From assembly GCA_021737405.1 (NCBI GenBank), contig JAIPEG010000013.1:1-64000 (forward strand): a stretch of 64,000 bases of DNA. The letters are read 5' to 3'. The position numbers were made by a program, and so were the translations under genes. How positions within the stretch are numbered: position 1 is the stretch's first letter; each line of letters begins with the position of its first letter. The notes under the pieces were generated by a model. It saw only the letters and a list, made by a program, of their open reading frames with translations. It did no database searches and was not told where the DNA came from. The DNA comes from Bacteriovoracaceae bacterium (GTDB lineage Bacteria; Bdellovibrionota; Bacteriovoracia; Bacteriovoracales; Bacteriovoracaceae). Positions 25,411-34,688 of the stretch are shown here, one piece after another.

Positions 25411-26516
25411 TATTCCTCACTGTTAGTATTTTTCTTGAGGAATGAGCGCATCATCTCTGTTTGGTACTTTACCGATTCTTCGTGAATGACATTATAGATT
25501 TCCTGGGCAAATTGAGAGCGTAGTCCAATTCTTTCTGCCGTATCAGTGATTCCATTAATCATTTCATCCATTCTATGAACCTGAAGAGCGGTAACATTAT
25601 TTTTCATTTTTAGATCGCCAATCCTCTCAACAATATTAAAGCGCATTCTTAGGCCTTCAAGCAGCTCTGAGTCAATGCGATCAATTTGAGAACGTAGATC
25701 ATTGAGATCATGCTCAAATGTTCTATCTACTGAAAATTCTGTTTTTAATATGAGTGATTTAATAATTTTACCTAAACTTGTAGGTGTAACTTGTTGAGCG
25801 GCATCACTCCAGGCTTCTGTTGGGTTAGGATGGGTCTCAACCATAATCCCTTCCATATCGACGTCCATTGCTTTTTGGCAAACAAGTGCGATGCGATCGC
25901 GGTTACCTGTGATATGCGAAGGATCACAAATCATTGGGAGATCAGGCATTCTTCTTTTTAGTTCAATAGGAATTCTCCAAAGAGGTACGTTTCTATATTC
26001 TGATTTTTCTGCTGTTGAAAATCCTCTGTGAATGGCCACGAGTTTATCGATTCCCGCCAAATTCATGCGCTCAAATGCTCCCATCCATAATGCAAGATCT
26101 GCGTTGATGGGGTTTTTAATCATCACAGGAATATTTGTGCCCTTTAGGGCATCAGCAATTTCTTGAACGCTGAATGGGTTAACGGTTGTTCTGGCACCAA
26201 TCCAAAGAATATCAATGTCATGCTTTAGGGCCAGCTCTACATGATGGGCATTGGCGACTTCTGTTGTGACCATGAGCCCCGTTTCTTCTTTAACTCTTTT
26301 GAGCCACTTTAACCCGACCTCACCCACGCCTTCAAAACTATTTGGGCGAGTTCTTGGCTTCCAAATTCCGGCACGAAAGATTCTAACATCTTCAATTTGA
26401 ACCACGGCCTTGGCCGTCTCCATCATTTGTTCCTCTGTCTCGGCAGAACAGGGGCCAGCGATTACCAGTGGTCTTTTTAGGTTTGGTATCCATTTGTTGA
26501 TTGGTTTGATATCCAT
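25410..26516 (-). CDS. DAHP synthase-chorismate mutase fusion
   Basis: 368 aa. Residues 1-~265 form a type I-beta DAHP synthase (RPLVIAGPCSAE, FRAGIWKPRTRPNSFEG, IWIGARTTVNPF, AIHRGFS, CDPSHITGNRD, VETHPNP). Residues ~275-368 form an AroQ-type chorismate mutase (LNDLRSQIDRIDSELLEGL, RFNIVERIGDLKMKNNV). It thus makes the first shikimate intermediate and the branch-point step to prephenate. The mutase at the C-terminus, with no separate mutase in pheA or tyrA, completes the pathway logic of the operon and may allow prephenate feedback on DAHP synthase. Confidence 0.94.
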   Translation of the reverse strand: MDIKPINKWIPNLKRPLVIAGPCSAETEEQMMETAKAVVQIEDVRIFRAGIWKPRTRPNSFEGVGEVGLKWLKRVKEETGLMVTTEVANAHHVELALKHDIDILWIGARTTVNPFSVQEIADALKGTNIPVMIKNPINADLALWMGAFERMNLAGIDKLVAIHRGFSTAEKSEYRNVPLWRIPIELKRRMPDLPMICDPSHITGNRDRIALVCQKAMDVDMEGIMVETHPNPTEAWSDAAQQVTPTSLGKIIKSLILKTEFSVDRTFEHDLNDLRSQIDRIDSELLEGLRMRFNIVERIGDLKMKNNVTALQVHRMDEMINGITDTAERIGLRSQFAQEIYNVIHEESVKYQTEMMRSFLKKNTNSEE

Positions 26517-26799
26517 AATTATCTCTCTCTTTTGCCTATCTTCTCATAATGAGAGATGAGGGCCACTGGTGAAGCTATGACAGATACATTGCAATGGCCA
26601 TGCCGAAAGGATGTCTATCTATAACTTCCACTTAGATAAGCAACAACCTGAAATTATGTCTTACCCTTTTAAAAGGCCGTCTAATTCCTTAAAAGCGTCT
26701 ATATTTTAAACACTTAAATAGCTTATAAATTCTACAATCAATGAGGACAATTTAAGGAGAAAGACGATACCTTCACCTAAACAAAATAGGGGTAAATCT

Positions 26800-27339
26800 A
26801 TGAAAATGTTGATCTTAGTCGTAACGACTCTTGCGGCAATAAACCTAAGTGCAGAGGTCGTAAAATCTGCTGTAAAAGTTAAAATGACTGTTTCTCAGGA
26901 AATCGAAGTTGTTACTGTTGACACTGAAGAAGCCTGTGCCTTAACAGTTGATCCGTCTTGGAGCCATGAAGAGGACACCACCGAAATAAGAATTTTTATG
27001 AGCAATGACTCCTACTTCAATACGTTGTCTGATTTAGAAAAATTAAAAGACGAAGGCTTCCGCTTTGCAGGTTACGCAAAAGGAGACAAGTGCGAGATGA
27101 AAGATTGGGTTCTCGATTCTACATTTCCAAAAATGATTAACCCAAATCCAATGGACGCTTTTGGCAATGAATTCTTCTTTCACATGACTTCCAATAGAAA
27201 GCTTGCTGAATATGCCTTAAAGCAAGGTGCTTTTAAAAAAGTAAAGCGTCTCTATATTAAAGGAGACAAGAACTTAATGGAAAAAGCAAAAAAAGAAGCT
27301 TCTGAAAAAATATCGGACGTTTTAAAAAAGTTTAACTAA
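26800..27339 (+). CDS. Secreted protein, unknown
   Basis: 179 aa, signal peptide MKMLILVVTTLAAINLSAE, ribosome site AGGGG. The mature part has two cysteines (EEACALTV and DKCEMKDW), a beta-rich middle (TEIRIFMSND) and a Lys-rich helical end (KKVKRLYIKGDKNLMEKAKKEA). No family recognised. It has its own perfect terminator downstream. Confidence 0.6.
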   Translation: MKMLILVVTTLAAINLSAEVVKSAVKVKMTVSQEIEVVTVDTEEACALTVDPSWSHEEDTTEIRIFMSNDSYFNTLSDLEKLKDEGFRFAGYAKGDKCEMKDWVLDSTFPKMINPNPMDAFGNEFFFHMTSNRKLAEYALKQGAFKKVKRLYIKGDKNLMEKAKKEASEKISDVLKKFN

Positions 27340-27350
27340 TCCTTCGATTT

Positions 27351-27385
27351 GGGAAACCAACAACCTGTTTGGTTTCCCATTTTTT
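27351..27385 (+). terminator. Rho-independent terminator
   Basis: The 10-bp perfect stem GGGAAACCAA / TTGGTTTCCC with an 8-base loop is followed by ATTTTTT. It ends the transcript of the secreted protein gene at 26800. Confidence 0.92.
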
Positions 27386-27516
27386 AACCCCAGTCACATT
27401 AAGTTCTGCCTGTTTCTTAAACTGAAACACATTTAATACATCATTGATGCTTTTAATAGACCACCAAAAGGTTGCGCGATAAATAGAGTTTCTAAACTTT
27501 TTCCCTAGGAGTGGAA

Positions 27517-27861
27517 ATGAAAAACTTTATTTTATCGTTATGTTTTGTTTTAGTTAGCTGTAGTGAGGATGAACTTAGATCCACAAGTTACTTATCTGAA
27601 AATATCGATCAGTCCAACCAGTCTAAAAGTGGCAATTGTGGTACGAATGTAATCAGTGATTACAATAGTGCCATTTTGGAGTGTAAATATACTTACTCAA
27701 GAAGTGATATTGATGACTGTCTCGCAAAACTCGACAAATTTAAGTCGAAATATCCCGAGGTCAATTGCTCAGCAGAGAAGGGCTATGGGTTAGACAGAGA
27801 GACATTTAGGGTTACTGGTTTTCATGTTGATCAACTGATAACAGAATTCTCGAATCTCTAG
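27517..27861 (+). CDS. Small lipoprotein, unknown
   Basis: 114 aa from the ATG at 27517, which has AGGAG five bases upstream; a GTG two codons earlier overlaps that ribosome site. Signal MKNFILSLCFVLVSCS with lipobox LVSC. The mature part has four or five cysteines (SGNCGTN, LECKYTYS, DDCLAKL, EVNCSAE), suggesting disulfides in the periplasm or outside. No family recognised. Confidence 0.55.
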   Translation: MKNFILSLCFVLVSCSEDELRSTSYLSENIDQSNQSKSGNCGTNVISDYNSAILECKYTYSRSDIDDCLAKLDKFKSKYPEVNCSAEKGYGLDRETFRVTGFHVDQLITEFSNL

Positions 27862-28064
27862 TGAGCTGATAAGGGCTTGATTCTCATCTATATTGATTGG
27901 CATTTTTAACATTGTGTTGAAGAAATGTTTATTTTTTTGACAGGTCGGAAAATAAATACAATGAACGATGTTCAAATTTTTTTTTAGGATAAAATCTTCA
28001 AGGCGACCACATTTAAAAAAGGGAAGTTGATAAAATTAAAACTTTAGCACCTAAGGAGATTTTT

Positions 28065-28478
28065 ATGAATAAGATAATTATAAAACAACTAACATTTCTT
28101 TCATTTACTTTATTGTCGATTTCTTCAACGCACGCAAATAGTACACGTAATCTAATCCGAGACCAATTCTCTCAAAAAGGTTATAAAGTACATCGTGTTG
28201 ACTTGTATGCACCCGGAAATAAATTGTTAAAGGATGGTGTTGCGAAACTAAAGACAATTAAATCATTAGGTGATGATGAAAATGTAAAATTTGAAGCAGT
28301 TACGGCCTCAATTATTATTGAAGACCCACTTAACATCGGAAACTTGAGTAGAATGACATGCGAAGATGTTCTTATTAGAAAGAGTAAGACAGAGGATGGA
28401 GTACATTATTTGGCAGAAGAAATTATGCACTTAAGGGACTGCGAATTGAACTTCAATTACGGTAATTTTCGTCATTAA
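28065..28478 (+). CDS. Small secreted protein, unknown
   Basis: 137 aa with a signal peptide (LTFLSFTLLSISSTHA), ribosome site AAGGAG. The mature part includes KGYKVHRVDLYAPGNKLLKDG, a likely beta strand VKFEAVTASIIIEDP, and two cysteines (MTCEDVL, LRDCELN). I do not recognise a family. It converges with the nitroreductase gene 16 bp on. Confidence 0.55.
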   Translation: MNKIIIKQLTFLSFTLLSISSTHANSTRNLIRDQFSQKGYKVHRVDLYAPGNKLLKDGVAKLKTIKSLGDDENVKFEAVTASIIIEDPLNIGNLSRMTCEDVLIRKSKTEDGVHYLAEEIMHLRDCELNFNYGNFRH

Positions 28479-28494
28479 TAGAATTGAAGATTGG

Positions 28495-29148
28495 TTAGCT
28501 GTAAATTTTCATGACTTGATCTAATGTCTTTTTGGCGAGTGTGGGAACCATTGCCTGCGAGCTTGGTTTACCCACTCCTAGAAGCATGAAGGGACGTTCT
28601 TCTTGCGGACGATCTAAAAGCTGACTTAGAAATTGCATTCTTTTTGGTGTGTAGGTTAAAGTGCTCAGCCCACACATATGAAGGGCCGAAATTAGCATGC
28701 CTGTTGCAATTCCTGCAGATTCTTTTGCATAGTAGTGAGTGATCTTTTCTGATTTTTTCCAACTAAAGTGACTATAGAAAATAACAATGAGATAAGGTGC
28801 CTGGGTGAGAAACTCTTTATCGCAATTTGTGTGGAGATGCTTTAAGTCTTCCACCCACTTATGATTAGGTTTTTCAATGTAAAAGCGTTTCTCTTCAATT
28901 TCTGATAAAACTCTAATTTCTTTTTTTAGTTCAACAGATTCGATAATGGCAAATGTCCATGGCTGACGGTTTGCTCCTGATGGAGATAGACGAGCGACAT
29001 CAACAGCATTTTCAATCAATTCTCTATTAGGTTTCTCTGGTGAGAACTGACGAATGGTGCGGCGTCTCGTGAAGACTTTTGAAAGGTCTCTACTAATACT
29101 AAGTGCTGCCAGTTCTTCAACATTTGGTGTCTTATATGGTTGAAGCAT
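28495..29148 (-). CDS. Nitroreductase family protein
   Basis: 217 aa from the ATG at 29148, preceded by GGAGG. The frame extends upstream to 29235 through AT-rich DNA, which I treat as the regulatory gap. FMN-binding signs are TRRRTIRQFSPEKP, VARLSPSGANRQPWTFAIIE and a late LLGVGKP. These flavin enzymes reduce nitro groups, quinones or enones with NAD(P)H. It is divergent from a LysR regulator with 87 bp between starts, so that regulator probably controls it. Confidence 0.85.
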   Translation of the reverse strand: MLQPYKTPNVEELAALSISRDLSKVFTRRRTIRQFSPEKPNRELIENAVDVARLSPSGANRQPWTFAIIESVELKKEIRVLSEIEEKRFYIEKPNHKWVEDLKHLHTNCDKEFLTQAPYLIVIFYSHFSWKKSEKITHYYAKESAGIATGMLISALHMCGLSTLTYTPKRMQFLSQLLDRPQEERPFMLLGVGKPSSQAMVPTLAKKTLDQVMKIYS

Positions 29149-29235
29149 AGTTGATCCTCCGATCCATAGAAAATATGACATATATAGATATAAATAAATT
29201 GAAAAAAAATTAAGTTTGATATAGTTTAAAGGCAT
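29149..29235. promoter_or_regulatory. Divergent nitroreductase/lysR control region
   Basis: 87 bp, very AT-rich, with alternating TA runs (ATATGACATATATAGATATAAATA, reported here as position 29172-29195). LysR regulators typically bind T-N11-A sites in such gaps; several overlapping candidates exist and I cannot choose one. Confidence 0.4.
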
Positions 29236-30123
29236 ATGTACTTACACGAACATCTGGAAAAATTACGTTACTTCTATGAGGTAGGCAGGCTTGGTTCTAT
29301 GAAGAAAGCCTCAGAAGCTGCTTTCGTGACTCAGCCATCTCTTTCTAAGTCCATCAAAATCTTAGAAGAGGTTGTCGGTCAAGAGCTCTTTGTGCGTTTA
29401 CCGCGTGGGGTTCGTCTTACAGAGTATGGCGACATTCTTTATCAATATTGTCATGAGCTTTTTTCTTCCTTGAAGGATTTGGAGAAGCGCTTAGAGAGCT
29501 CCGATGATCCAATGGCAGGTTCTTTAAGAGTGGGAACCTACGACTCGATTGGGATTTACTTTTGGCCTAAGTTTTTAAAAGAGTTTCTACCGAAGTATCC
29601 CAACCTCTCTCTCGAAATATCGACAGGCCGCTCTGCGCAAATGCAGGACCTCTTAGATAAGGGGGAGTTGGACCTCATTCTCATCATTAACCCAAAGAAG
29701 ACTCCACAGACAATTATTGAGTCCCTTAGAAAAGATGTATTTAAATTTTATAAGAGCACCAAGAAGAAAACTGTTTTCAAAACGATTGAAGAGGCTCCCT
29801 TTATTTTGATGCCTGATAGTTTCGCCCCTGGTGCAAACTTAAAAGAAAAGCTGGGTGTATTTAATATTGATGAAAGAAAGATTTATAAAACATCTTCACT
29901 TGAGTCCGTTAAGGAGCTTACGCTCAATGGTTTGGGCCTAGGGTTCTTGCCTGAATCTGTCTGTACAGAACATATCGAAAAAGGTGCTCTAGAGGTGGTT
30001 GATCTTGGACTGGGCTCCAAAAACGGTCTCTTTCCTCATACGATAGGGCTTGGCCTTCAAAAATCACGAAAAGATAACCCTTTGGTTAATCAGGTCATCT
30101 CAGAAATTAAGGCGCGATTCTAA
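29236..30123 (+). CDS. LysR-family transcriptional regulator
   Basis: 295 aa. The N-terminal winged HTH reads LRYFYEVGRLGSMKKASEAA then VTQPSLSKSIKILEEVVGQELF and VRLTEYG. The effector-binding domain follows (GSLRVGTYDSIGIYFWPKFL, NGLGLGFLPESVC). LysR proteins activate or repress a divergent neighbour in response to a small co-inducer, so the nitroreductase gene is the obvious target. The ligand is unknown. Confidence 0.92.
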   Translation: MYLHEHLEKLRYFYEVGRLGSMKKASEAAFVTQPSLSKSIKILEEVVGQELFVRLPRGVRLTEYGDILYQYCHELFSSLKDLEKRLESSDDPMAGSLRVGTYDSIGIYFWPKFLKEFLPKYPNLSLEISTGRSAQMQDLLDKGELDLILIINPKKTPQTIIESLRKDVFKFYKSTKKKTVFKTIEEAPFILMPDSFAPGANLKEKLGVFNIDERKIYKTSSLESVKELTLNGLGLGFLPESVCTEHIEKGALEVVDLGLGSKNGLFPHTIGLGLQKSRKDNPLVNQVISEIKARF

Positions 30124-30125
30124 TT

Positions 30126-30509
30126 TTATAATTCAAAGGCCAAAGAAATAAGCCCAATAAGGGGGAGAAGGCCTTGAATGAGAAATGCTCTTTTAAGATG
30201 AGGTGCTGAAATTAATAAGACAACAGCTGCCGCGAACATTGAAAGGGCTGAAAAAGCAGCAAGGGCCAATCCCATCTGGACTGCTTGCAAAGAAGAGATC
30301 AGAAAAATCCCAACAAATACTTCTATCGCTAAGAATAAATTATAAAACCCTTGGTTAAAGGCAAAGAGGCGCTGCTCTTTTGCACTCAATTCATCAAGAC
30401 GAAAGACTTTGTTGGCAAAGGGTTTTCCCCATAAAAGTGACTCTAGAGCAAAGATAAATAAATGAATGAGACCCGCAATACTAAAGCAAATGATTGTTAA
30501 GAGGTTCAT
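30126..30509 (-). CDS. DUF1304 membrane protein
   Basis: 127 aa with four hydrophobic helices. LIHLFIFALESLLWGKPFANKVF and LFAFNQGFYNLFLAI are characteristic of DUF1304, small inner-membrane proteins of unknown role (usual length ~120). It converges with lysR, 2 bp apart. Confidence 0.85.
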   Translation of the reverse strand: MNLLTIICFSIAGLIHLFIFALESLLWGKPFANKVFRLDELSAKEQRLFAFNQGFYNLFLAIEVFVGIFLISSLQAVQMGLALAAFSALSMFAAAVVLLISAPHLKRAFLIQGLLPLIGLISLAFEL

Positions 30510-30868
30510 CGTGTTCCTTAAGTCTAGGTGTTATAGATTTGTTTATTTGTACCTAGAATTTGGTCGTCGATTATAGGTTTATTTAAAATAGTGAAAAAAA
30601 TTTACGGATTAGCTTCAAGAAAAGTGTGTGAAAAAATAACAACCCAGTTGTGAAAAAATTAATGGCGTGGCATAACCACAGCACGCACAGAATACCTCTA
30701 GAGAAATGATTTGGGTTGAGTTTTTCTAGAGAAGTTTTACGAAGGCAAAATAAAGGATAATAGTCTCCCTGATAACTATCCTTTAGTACTTTGTGAAACT
30801 ATAAATAGGGCTTAAAAGTATTTCTCCCGTGGGTGTTGGGTCTAATGAGAATACTTTTAAGCCCTTTT
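30510..30868 (+). other. 359-bp gene-free region with several inverted repeats
   Basis: No convincing ORF. Contains a duplicated TCTAGAGAA (~30697 and ~30725), the inverted repeat TAAAGGATA / TATCCTTTA (30751-30759 / 30777-30785) and then a long terminator hairpin whose T tract reads on the plus strand although no plus-strand gene lies upstream. A non-coding RNA on the plus strand is possible. Confidence 0.35.
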
Positions 30869-30870
30869 TT
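30808..30870 (+). terminator. Long terminator hairpin, possibly bidirectional
   Basis: GGGCTTAAAAGTATT continues as TCTC (30808-30826) and pairs with GAGAATACTTTTAAGCCC (30847-30864), with one bulged T, then TTTTTT. On the minus strand it immediately follows the pip stop, with a poorer TATTTAT tail. Confidence 0.8.
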
Positions 30871-31807
30871 AAAATCGATCAGTTGCTTCCACTAAAACTT
30901 TTGAAATTCCTTCTTCACTAAGAGAGTGTCCTGCATCTTGAATGAGGTGAAATTCAGCTTCTGGCCACGCCCGATGCAGCTCCCATGCACTCTCTGCCGG
31001 ACAAACTACATCATAACGACCTTGAACAATAATTGCCGGAATGTGACGAATTTTGCTGATATTATTGAGAAGGAAATTGTCTTCTTCAAAGAATCCTTGA
31101 TTGATAAAGTAGTGGCACTCGATTCTTGCGAAGGCCTCTGCAAAGTGATCCGTGCCAAAGGCCTGCATGAGATTTTTATCTTGAATGAGTTTAGAAGTAG
31201 AGGCTTCCCAAACAGACCAAGCTTTTGCCGCTTCCGAGCGCACTGATGAATCATCAGAGGTGAGCCTTTTGTAAAAAGCTTCGATGAAGTTTCCTCTCTC
31301 AGCCTCTGGGATAGGCGCAATATAATGTTCCCAAGCATCCGGGTAAAGCCTGTGGGCACCTTCTTGATAAAACCACTTAATCTCTTTATTTCTCAGCATG
31401 AATATACCTCTTAAGAAGAGGGCCGAGACATTTTCGGGGTGAGTGATGGCATAGCTTAGGGCCAGTGTTGAGCCCCAAGAGCCACCAAAAACAGACCAGG
31501 CTTTAATGCCTAATTTTTTTCGAATTTTTTCAATGTCTTCAACTAAATCCCATGTGGTGTTCTCTTTGAGTTCAGCAAAGGGGGTTGAGCGACCACATCC
31601 TCGTTGATCAAAAAGAATCACTCGCCATTTCGATGGATCAAAGAAGCGACGATAATGAGCGGAGCAACCTCCACCAGGACCTCCATGAAGAAAAACAATG
31701 GGTTTTCCTTCGGGATTTCCAACCTCTTCATAGTAGAGAGTATGGATATCGCTGACGGCCAGAGTATCGCTGTGGTAGGGTTCAATTTCAGGGTAAAGAT
31801 GACTCAC
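30869..31807 (-). CDS. pip: Proline iminopeptidase
   Basis: 312 aa, alpha/beta-hydrolase fold, S33 family. Seen: VFLHGGPGGGCSAHYRRFFD (oxyanion HGGPGGG), LFDQRGCGRSTP, FGGSWGSTLALSYA with the nucleophile Ser, VQGRYDVVCP with the Asp, and QDAGHSLSE with the His. It removes N-terminal proline from peptides in the cytosol, useful for amino-acid recovery from prey or medium protein. Divergent from polB. Confidence 0.93.
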   Translation of the reverse strand: MSHLYPEIEPYHSDTLAVSDIHTLYYEEVGNPEGKPIVFLHGGPGGGCSAHYRRFFDPSKWRVILFDQRGCGRSTPFAELKENTTWDLVEDIEKIRKKLGIKAWSVFGGSWGSTLALSYAITHPENVSALFLRGIFMLRNKEIKWFYQEGAHRLYPDAWEHYIAPIPEAERGNFIEAFYKRLTSDDSSVRSEAAKAWSVWEASTSKLIQDKNLMQAFGTDHFAEAFARIECHYFINQGFFEEDNFLLNNISKIRHIPAIIVQGRYDVVCPAESAWELHRAWPEAEFHLIQDAGHSLSEEGISKVLVEATDRF

Positions 31808-31869
31808 TTGGACATAACCTTTGTTAAATGCCTAAGAATTCTAGAGCGAATCCTGGCGGAGGGGAAGGC

Positions 31870-34200
31870 ATGGAGCAAAATGAAGCTCCTATTTTTCACG
31901 GATTTCTACTGACTGCCCATGGAGAAGACCAGGGTGGGCGCCATCATTTGCGTTATTTTGGCCGAGCTTCTTTTGGGGCCTTTGAATTAGTGTTTACCCA
32001 AGAGAGACCTCTTTTCTTTGTAGAATCGCAGGCACAGATAAAGCCACTTGGAATCAACTTTGAGAGGCGTGGGCTTAATCTTAAGAACTTTACCGGTAGT
32101 CAGGTTGATGCCTGTTACTTCAATACTCAGTCTGACCTTTATAAAGTTAAAGATGATGGTGGAGTGCGAACTTTTGAAGCAGACGTGAGAACGACAGAGC
32201 GTTTTTTAATGGAGCGTTTCATAAAGGGCCACGTCGAGTTTTCCGGTGAATTTAATGAGGAAAATGGTGTCCGAGTTTTTAAAAACCCTCAAATTAGACC
32301 CACCACAAAGAAGACCACTGCATCGTTAAGTATGATGTCCTTCGATATTGAAACTTCCAGGGGAAATGACTTATTTTCTATTGGGATTCACTACTGTGAT
32401 CAGCACCGTGATATTCGCCGTGTTCATATGGTAGGTGCCGATCAAGGTGCCATGGATGAGTCAGGTGAGCTTTTCTACTATCCAGATGAAAGAGCTTGTT
32501 ATGAAGCCTTTGAGCGTGATGTTCATGATCTAGACCCTGATTTATTTTTAGGATGGCACGTTGTCGGCTTTGACATGGCCTTTCTGGAAAGGAAGTGCCA
32601 GCAGTGGGGAACGGGCCTTAACCTAGGAAGAAAAAAGAGCAAGGTGTTTATTAGTGAACGCTTGGGGGGCTCGCAATTTGCCCGGATAAAGGGCCGAGTC
32701 GTAATCGATGGGCCAAATGCATTGAGGGCCGCTTTTTATCAATTTGAGAGTTGGAAGTTGGACTTTGTTGCTCATGAGCTTCTTGGGGTCGGCAAGGATA
32801 TTGAAGAGACGGGGCTTGCGAAAGTCGCTGAAATTGAAAGAAGATTTAAAGAAGATAAGCCAGGGCTTGCTAAATATAACCTTCTTGATTGTATTCTCGT
32901 CACTGATGTCATGAGAAAGACAGGGCTTGTAGAGCTCATGCAAACTCGAGTCGAGCTATCGGGTCTCTTAATGGATCGCCAAGGTGTATCCACGGCTGCC
33001 TTTGATTTCTTTATGCTGCCAAAACTTCATCGAATAGGTTTTGTCGCTCCTAATGTCATTGATATTACTCGTGACGTTCATGCAGCAGGAGGGTATGTTC
33101 TTGAACCCACAAGTGGACTTCATCAACATGTGATCGTGTTGGATTTCAAAAGCCTATATCCCTCCATCATTAAAACTTTTAAAATTGATCCCTACAGCCG
33201 CTTAATGGCCGAGAGTGATCCAATTCAAACTCCTGCTGGCATAAAGTTTTCGAGGGAACATCACTTGTTGCCTGACTTTATTTCAGAGTTATTAGAGAAG
33301 AGACAGCTCGCAAAAGAAAATCGTGATCCCTACCTTAGTCAGGCCATTAAAATATTGATGAATTCTTTTTACGGAGTAATGGGCTCTGCGGGAAGTCGCT
33401 TTTATCACGCAGACCTACCAACGGCGATTACTGGGACGGGTCAGTGGATCTTGCGGGAGACAATAGAATATCTTCAAAATGATGGGGTTGAAGTTGTCTA
33501 TGGAGATACCGATTCCGTTTTTGTGAAGCTGTCCGCCGGCGATAGAGTCTTTGATAAAGCTGAAACAATGGCCAATCGAATTACCGAACATCTTAAGAAG
33601 ACTCTTAGAAAACATTTTAAAGTAGAGAGTTTCTTAGAGGTGGAATTTGAAAAATATTATCGTCAGATATTTTTTCCAATATTAAGAACGGGAGAAGGAG
33701 GCGCAAAGAAGAAGTATGCGGGTCTTCTTTGTAACCGAAAGGGTGAGCAGAAATTAAACTTCTCTGGCATGGAGTTTGTGAGAAGTGATTGGACAAAACT
33801 TGCTAAAAACTTTCAATTTAACCTCTATGAGAAATTCTTCAAAGGTGAAGAGGTTGAAGGCGTTATTAGAGAAGTTGTTGAGGGCCTAAAGAAAGGTTTT
33901 AATGACAAAGAGCTTATTTACAAAAAGAGGCTCTCCAAGAGTCTTGAAGAATACACAAAGAGTTTGCCACCCCATGTACGAGCGGCTCAAATGGCAAAAG
34001 AGGCTGGCTTTCAGATTGATCGTGACGTATTTTATGTCATGACGAGAAGGGGTCCAATCCCTATTGAATTAAGCCCTGATGATTATGATTATCAGCACTA
34101 TATAGATAAACAAATTCGTCCCATTGCAGAGGTGATCTTAGGGCCACTAGGCCTATCCTTTGACAACATTATTACGGGTGATCAGTTAACTTTGTTTTAA
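31870..34200 (+). CDS. polB: DNA polymerase II (family B)
   Basis: 776 aa from the ATG at 31870, which has GGAGGGG upstream; an in-frame ATG at 31828 lacks a ribosome site. It is collinear with E. coli Pol II (783 aa). 3'-5' exonuclease: SFDIETSRGNDLFSIGI, GWHVVGFDMAFLE and YNLLDCILV. Polymerase: DFKSLYPSIIKTFKIDP, KILMNSFYGVMGS, VYGDTDSVFVKL, KKKYAGLL. The C-terminus GDQLTLF is a plausible beta-clamp-binding motif. It acts in replication restart and damage bypass, usually under SOS; I did not find a clear LexA box in the 62-bp gap to pip. Confidence 0.96.
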   Translation: MEQNEAPIFHGFLLTAHGEDQGGRHHLRYFGRASFGAFELVFTQERPLFFVESQAQIKPLGINFERRGLNLKNFTGSQVDACYFNTQSDLYKVKDDGGVRTFEADVRTTERFLMERFIKGHVEFSGEFNEENGVRVFKNPQIRPTTKKTTASLSMMSFDIETSRGNDLFSIGIHYCDQHRDIRRVHMVGADQGAMDESGELFYYPDERACYEAFERDVHDLDPDLFLGWHVVGFDMAFLERKCQQWGTGLNLGRKKSKVFISERLGGSQFARIKGRVVIDGPNALRAAFYQFESWKLDFVAHELLGVGKDIEETGLAKVAEIERRFKEDKPGLAKYNLLDCILVTDVMRKTGLVELMQTRVELSGLLMDRQGVSTAAFDFFMLPKLHRIGFVAPNVIDITRDVHAAGGYVLEPTSGLHQHVIVLDFKSLYPSIIKTFKIDPYSRLMAESDPIQTPAGIKFSREHHLLPDFISELLEKRQLAKENRDPYLSQAIKILMNSFYGVMGSAGSRFYHADLPTAITGTGQWILRETIEYLQNDGVEVVYGDTDSVFVKLSAGDRVFDKAETMANRITEHLKKTLRKHFKVESFLEVEFEKYYRQIFFPILRTGEGGAKKKYAGLLCNRKGEQKLNFSGMEFVRSDWTKLAKNFQFNLYEKFFKGEEVEGVIREVVEGLKKGFNDKELIYKKRLSKSLEEYTKSLPPHVRAAQMAKEAGFQIDRDVFYVMTRRGPIPIELSPDDYDYQHYIDKQIRPIAEVILGPLGLSFDNIITGDQLTLF

Positions 34201-34310
34201 AGCCTAAGGGTTGTGCGTCGTGTCTCGAGTAAGTATTTCACGGTAGTGGCCAAGCTCTTATCCCTTCTCACATTATAAGCAAATCGAATATGACAATCTG
34301 AGGGGATCTT

Positions 34311-34688
34311 ATGTTGAAAGCACTTTTACTACTATCGACCACACTCTTATCATTAAATTCATTTGCAACGGGAAGCCTTTATTGCGCTACTGAACAGACA
34401 GAATACGAGTTCTTTGCCAGTACAGGTAGAGTATATGGAAACCCAATTGTTGGCGGTTTACTTGTTAATAATAATGTTTCTGAAGAGACTGAAGAGTATT
34501 TAAATTCTCAGATTGTTGGTTATTGGAATATGGGTGATGATCTTAAATTAGCTGTTACTGATGATCAGGCCATGGAACTTCTATACGTGATCGAGGCAAA
34601 ATACATTGGTGGTGAAGAAGGTCCTCTTTATGAAGGAACTCTTACTCTGGCCAATGGATCTGTCTTAAAAGTTTCATGCGAACAATAA
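34311..34688 (+). CDS. Small secreted protein, unknown
   Basis: 125 aa, signal peptide LLLLSTTLLSLNSFA, ribosome site AGGGGAT. Two cysteines (LYCATEQ and VSCEQ at the very end) bracket an acidic, beta-rich mature domain. No family recognised. The stop overlaps the next gene by 13 bp. Confidence 0.6.
   Translation: MLKALLLLSTTLLSLNSFATGSLYCATEQTEYEFFASTGRVYGNPIVGGLLVNNNVSEETEEYLNSQIVGYWNMGDDLKLAVTDDQAMELLYVIEAKYIGGEEGPLYEGTLTLANGSVLKVSCEQ

Noticed and set aside
29149-29235. Open frame extending the nitroreductase 29 codons to 29235.
   Set aside because: The GGAGG ribosome site and ATG at 29148 are much better, and the extension translates AT-rich divergent promoter DNA.
30690-30735. The duplicated TCTAGAGAA as CRISPR or attachment-site repeats.
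   Set aside because: Only two 9-bp copies, no regular spacer pattern and no integrase nearby.
31828-31869. Upstream ATG for polB giving 14 more residues (PKNSRANPGGGEG).
   Set aside because: No ribosome site before it, and its own codons form the GGAGGGG ribosome site of the ATG at 31870.
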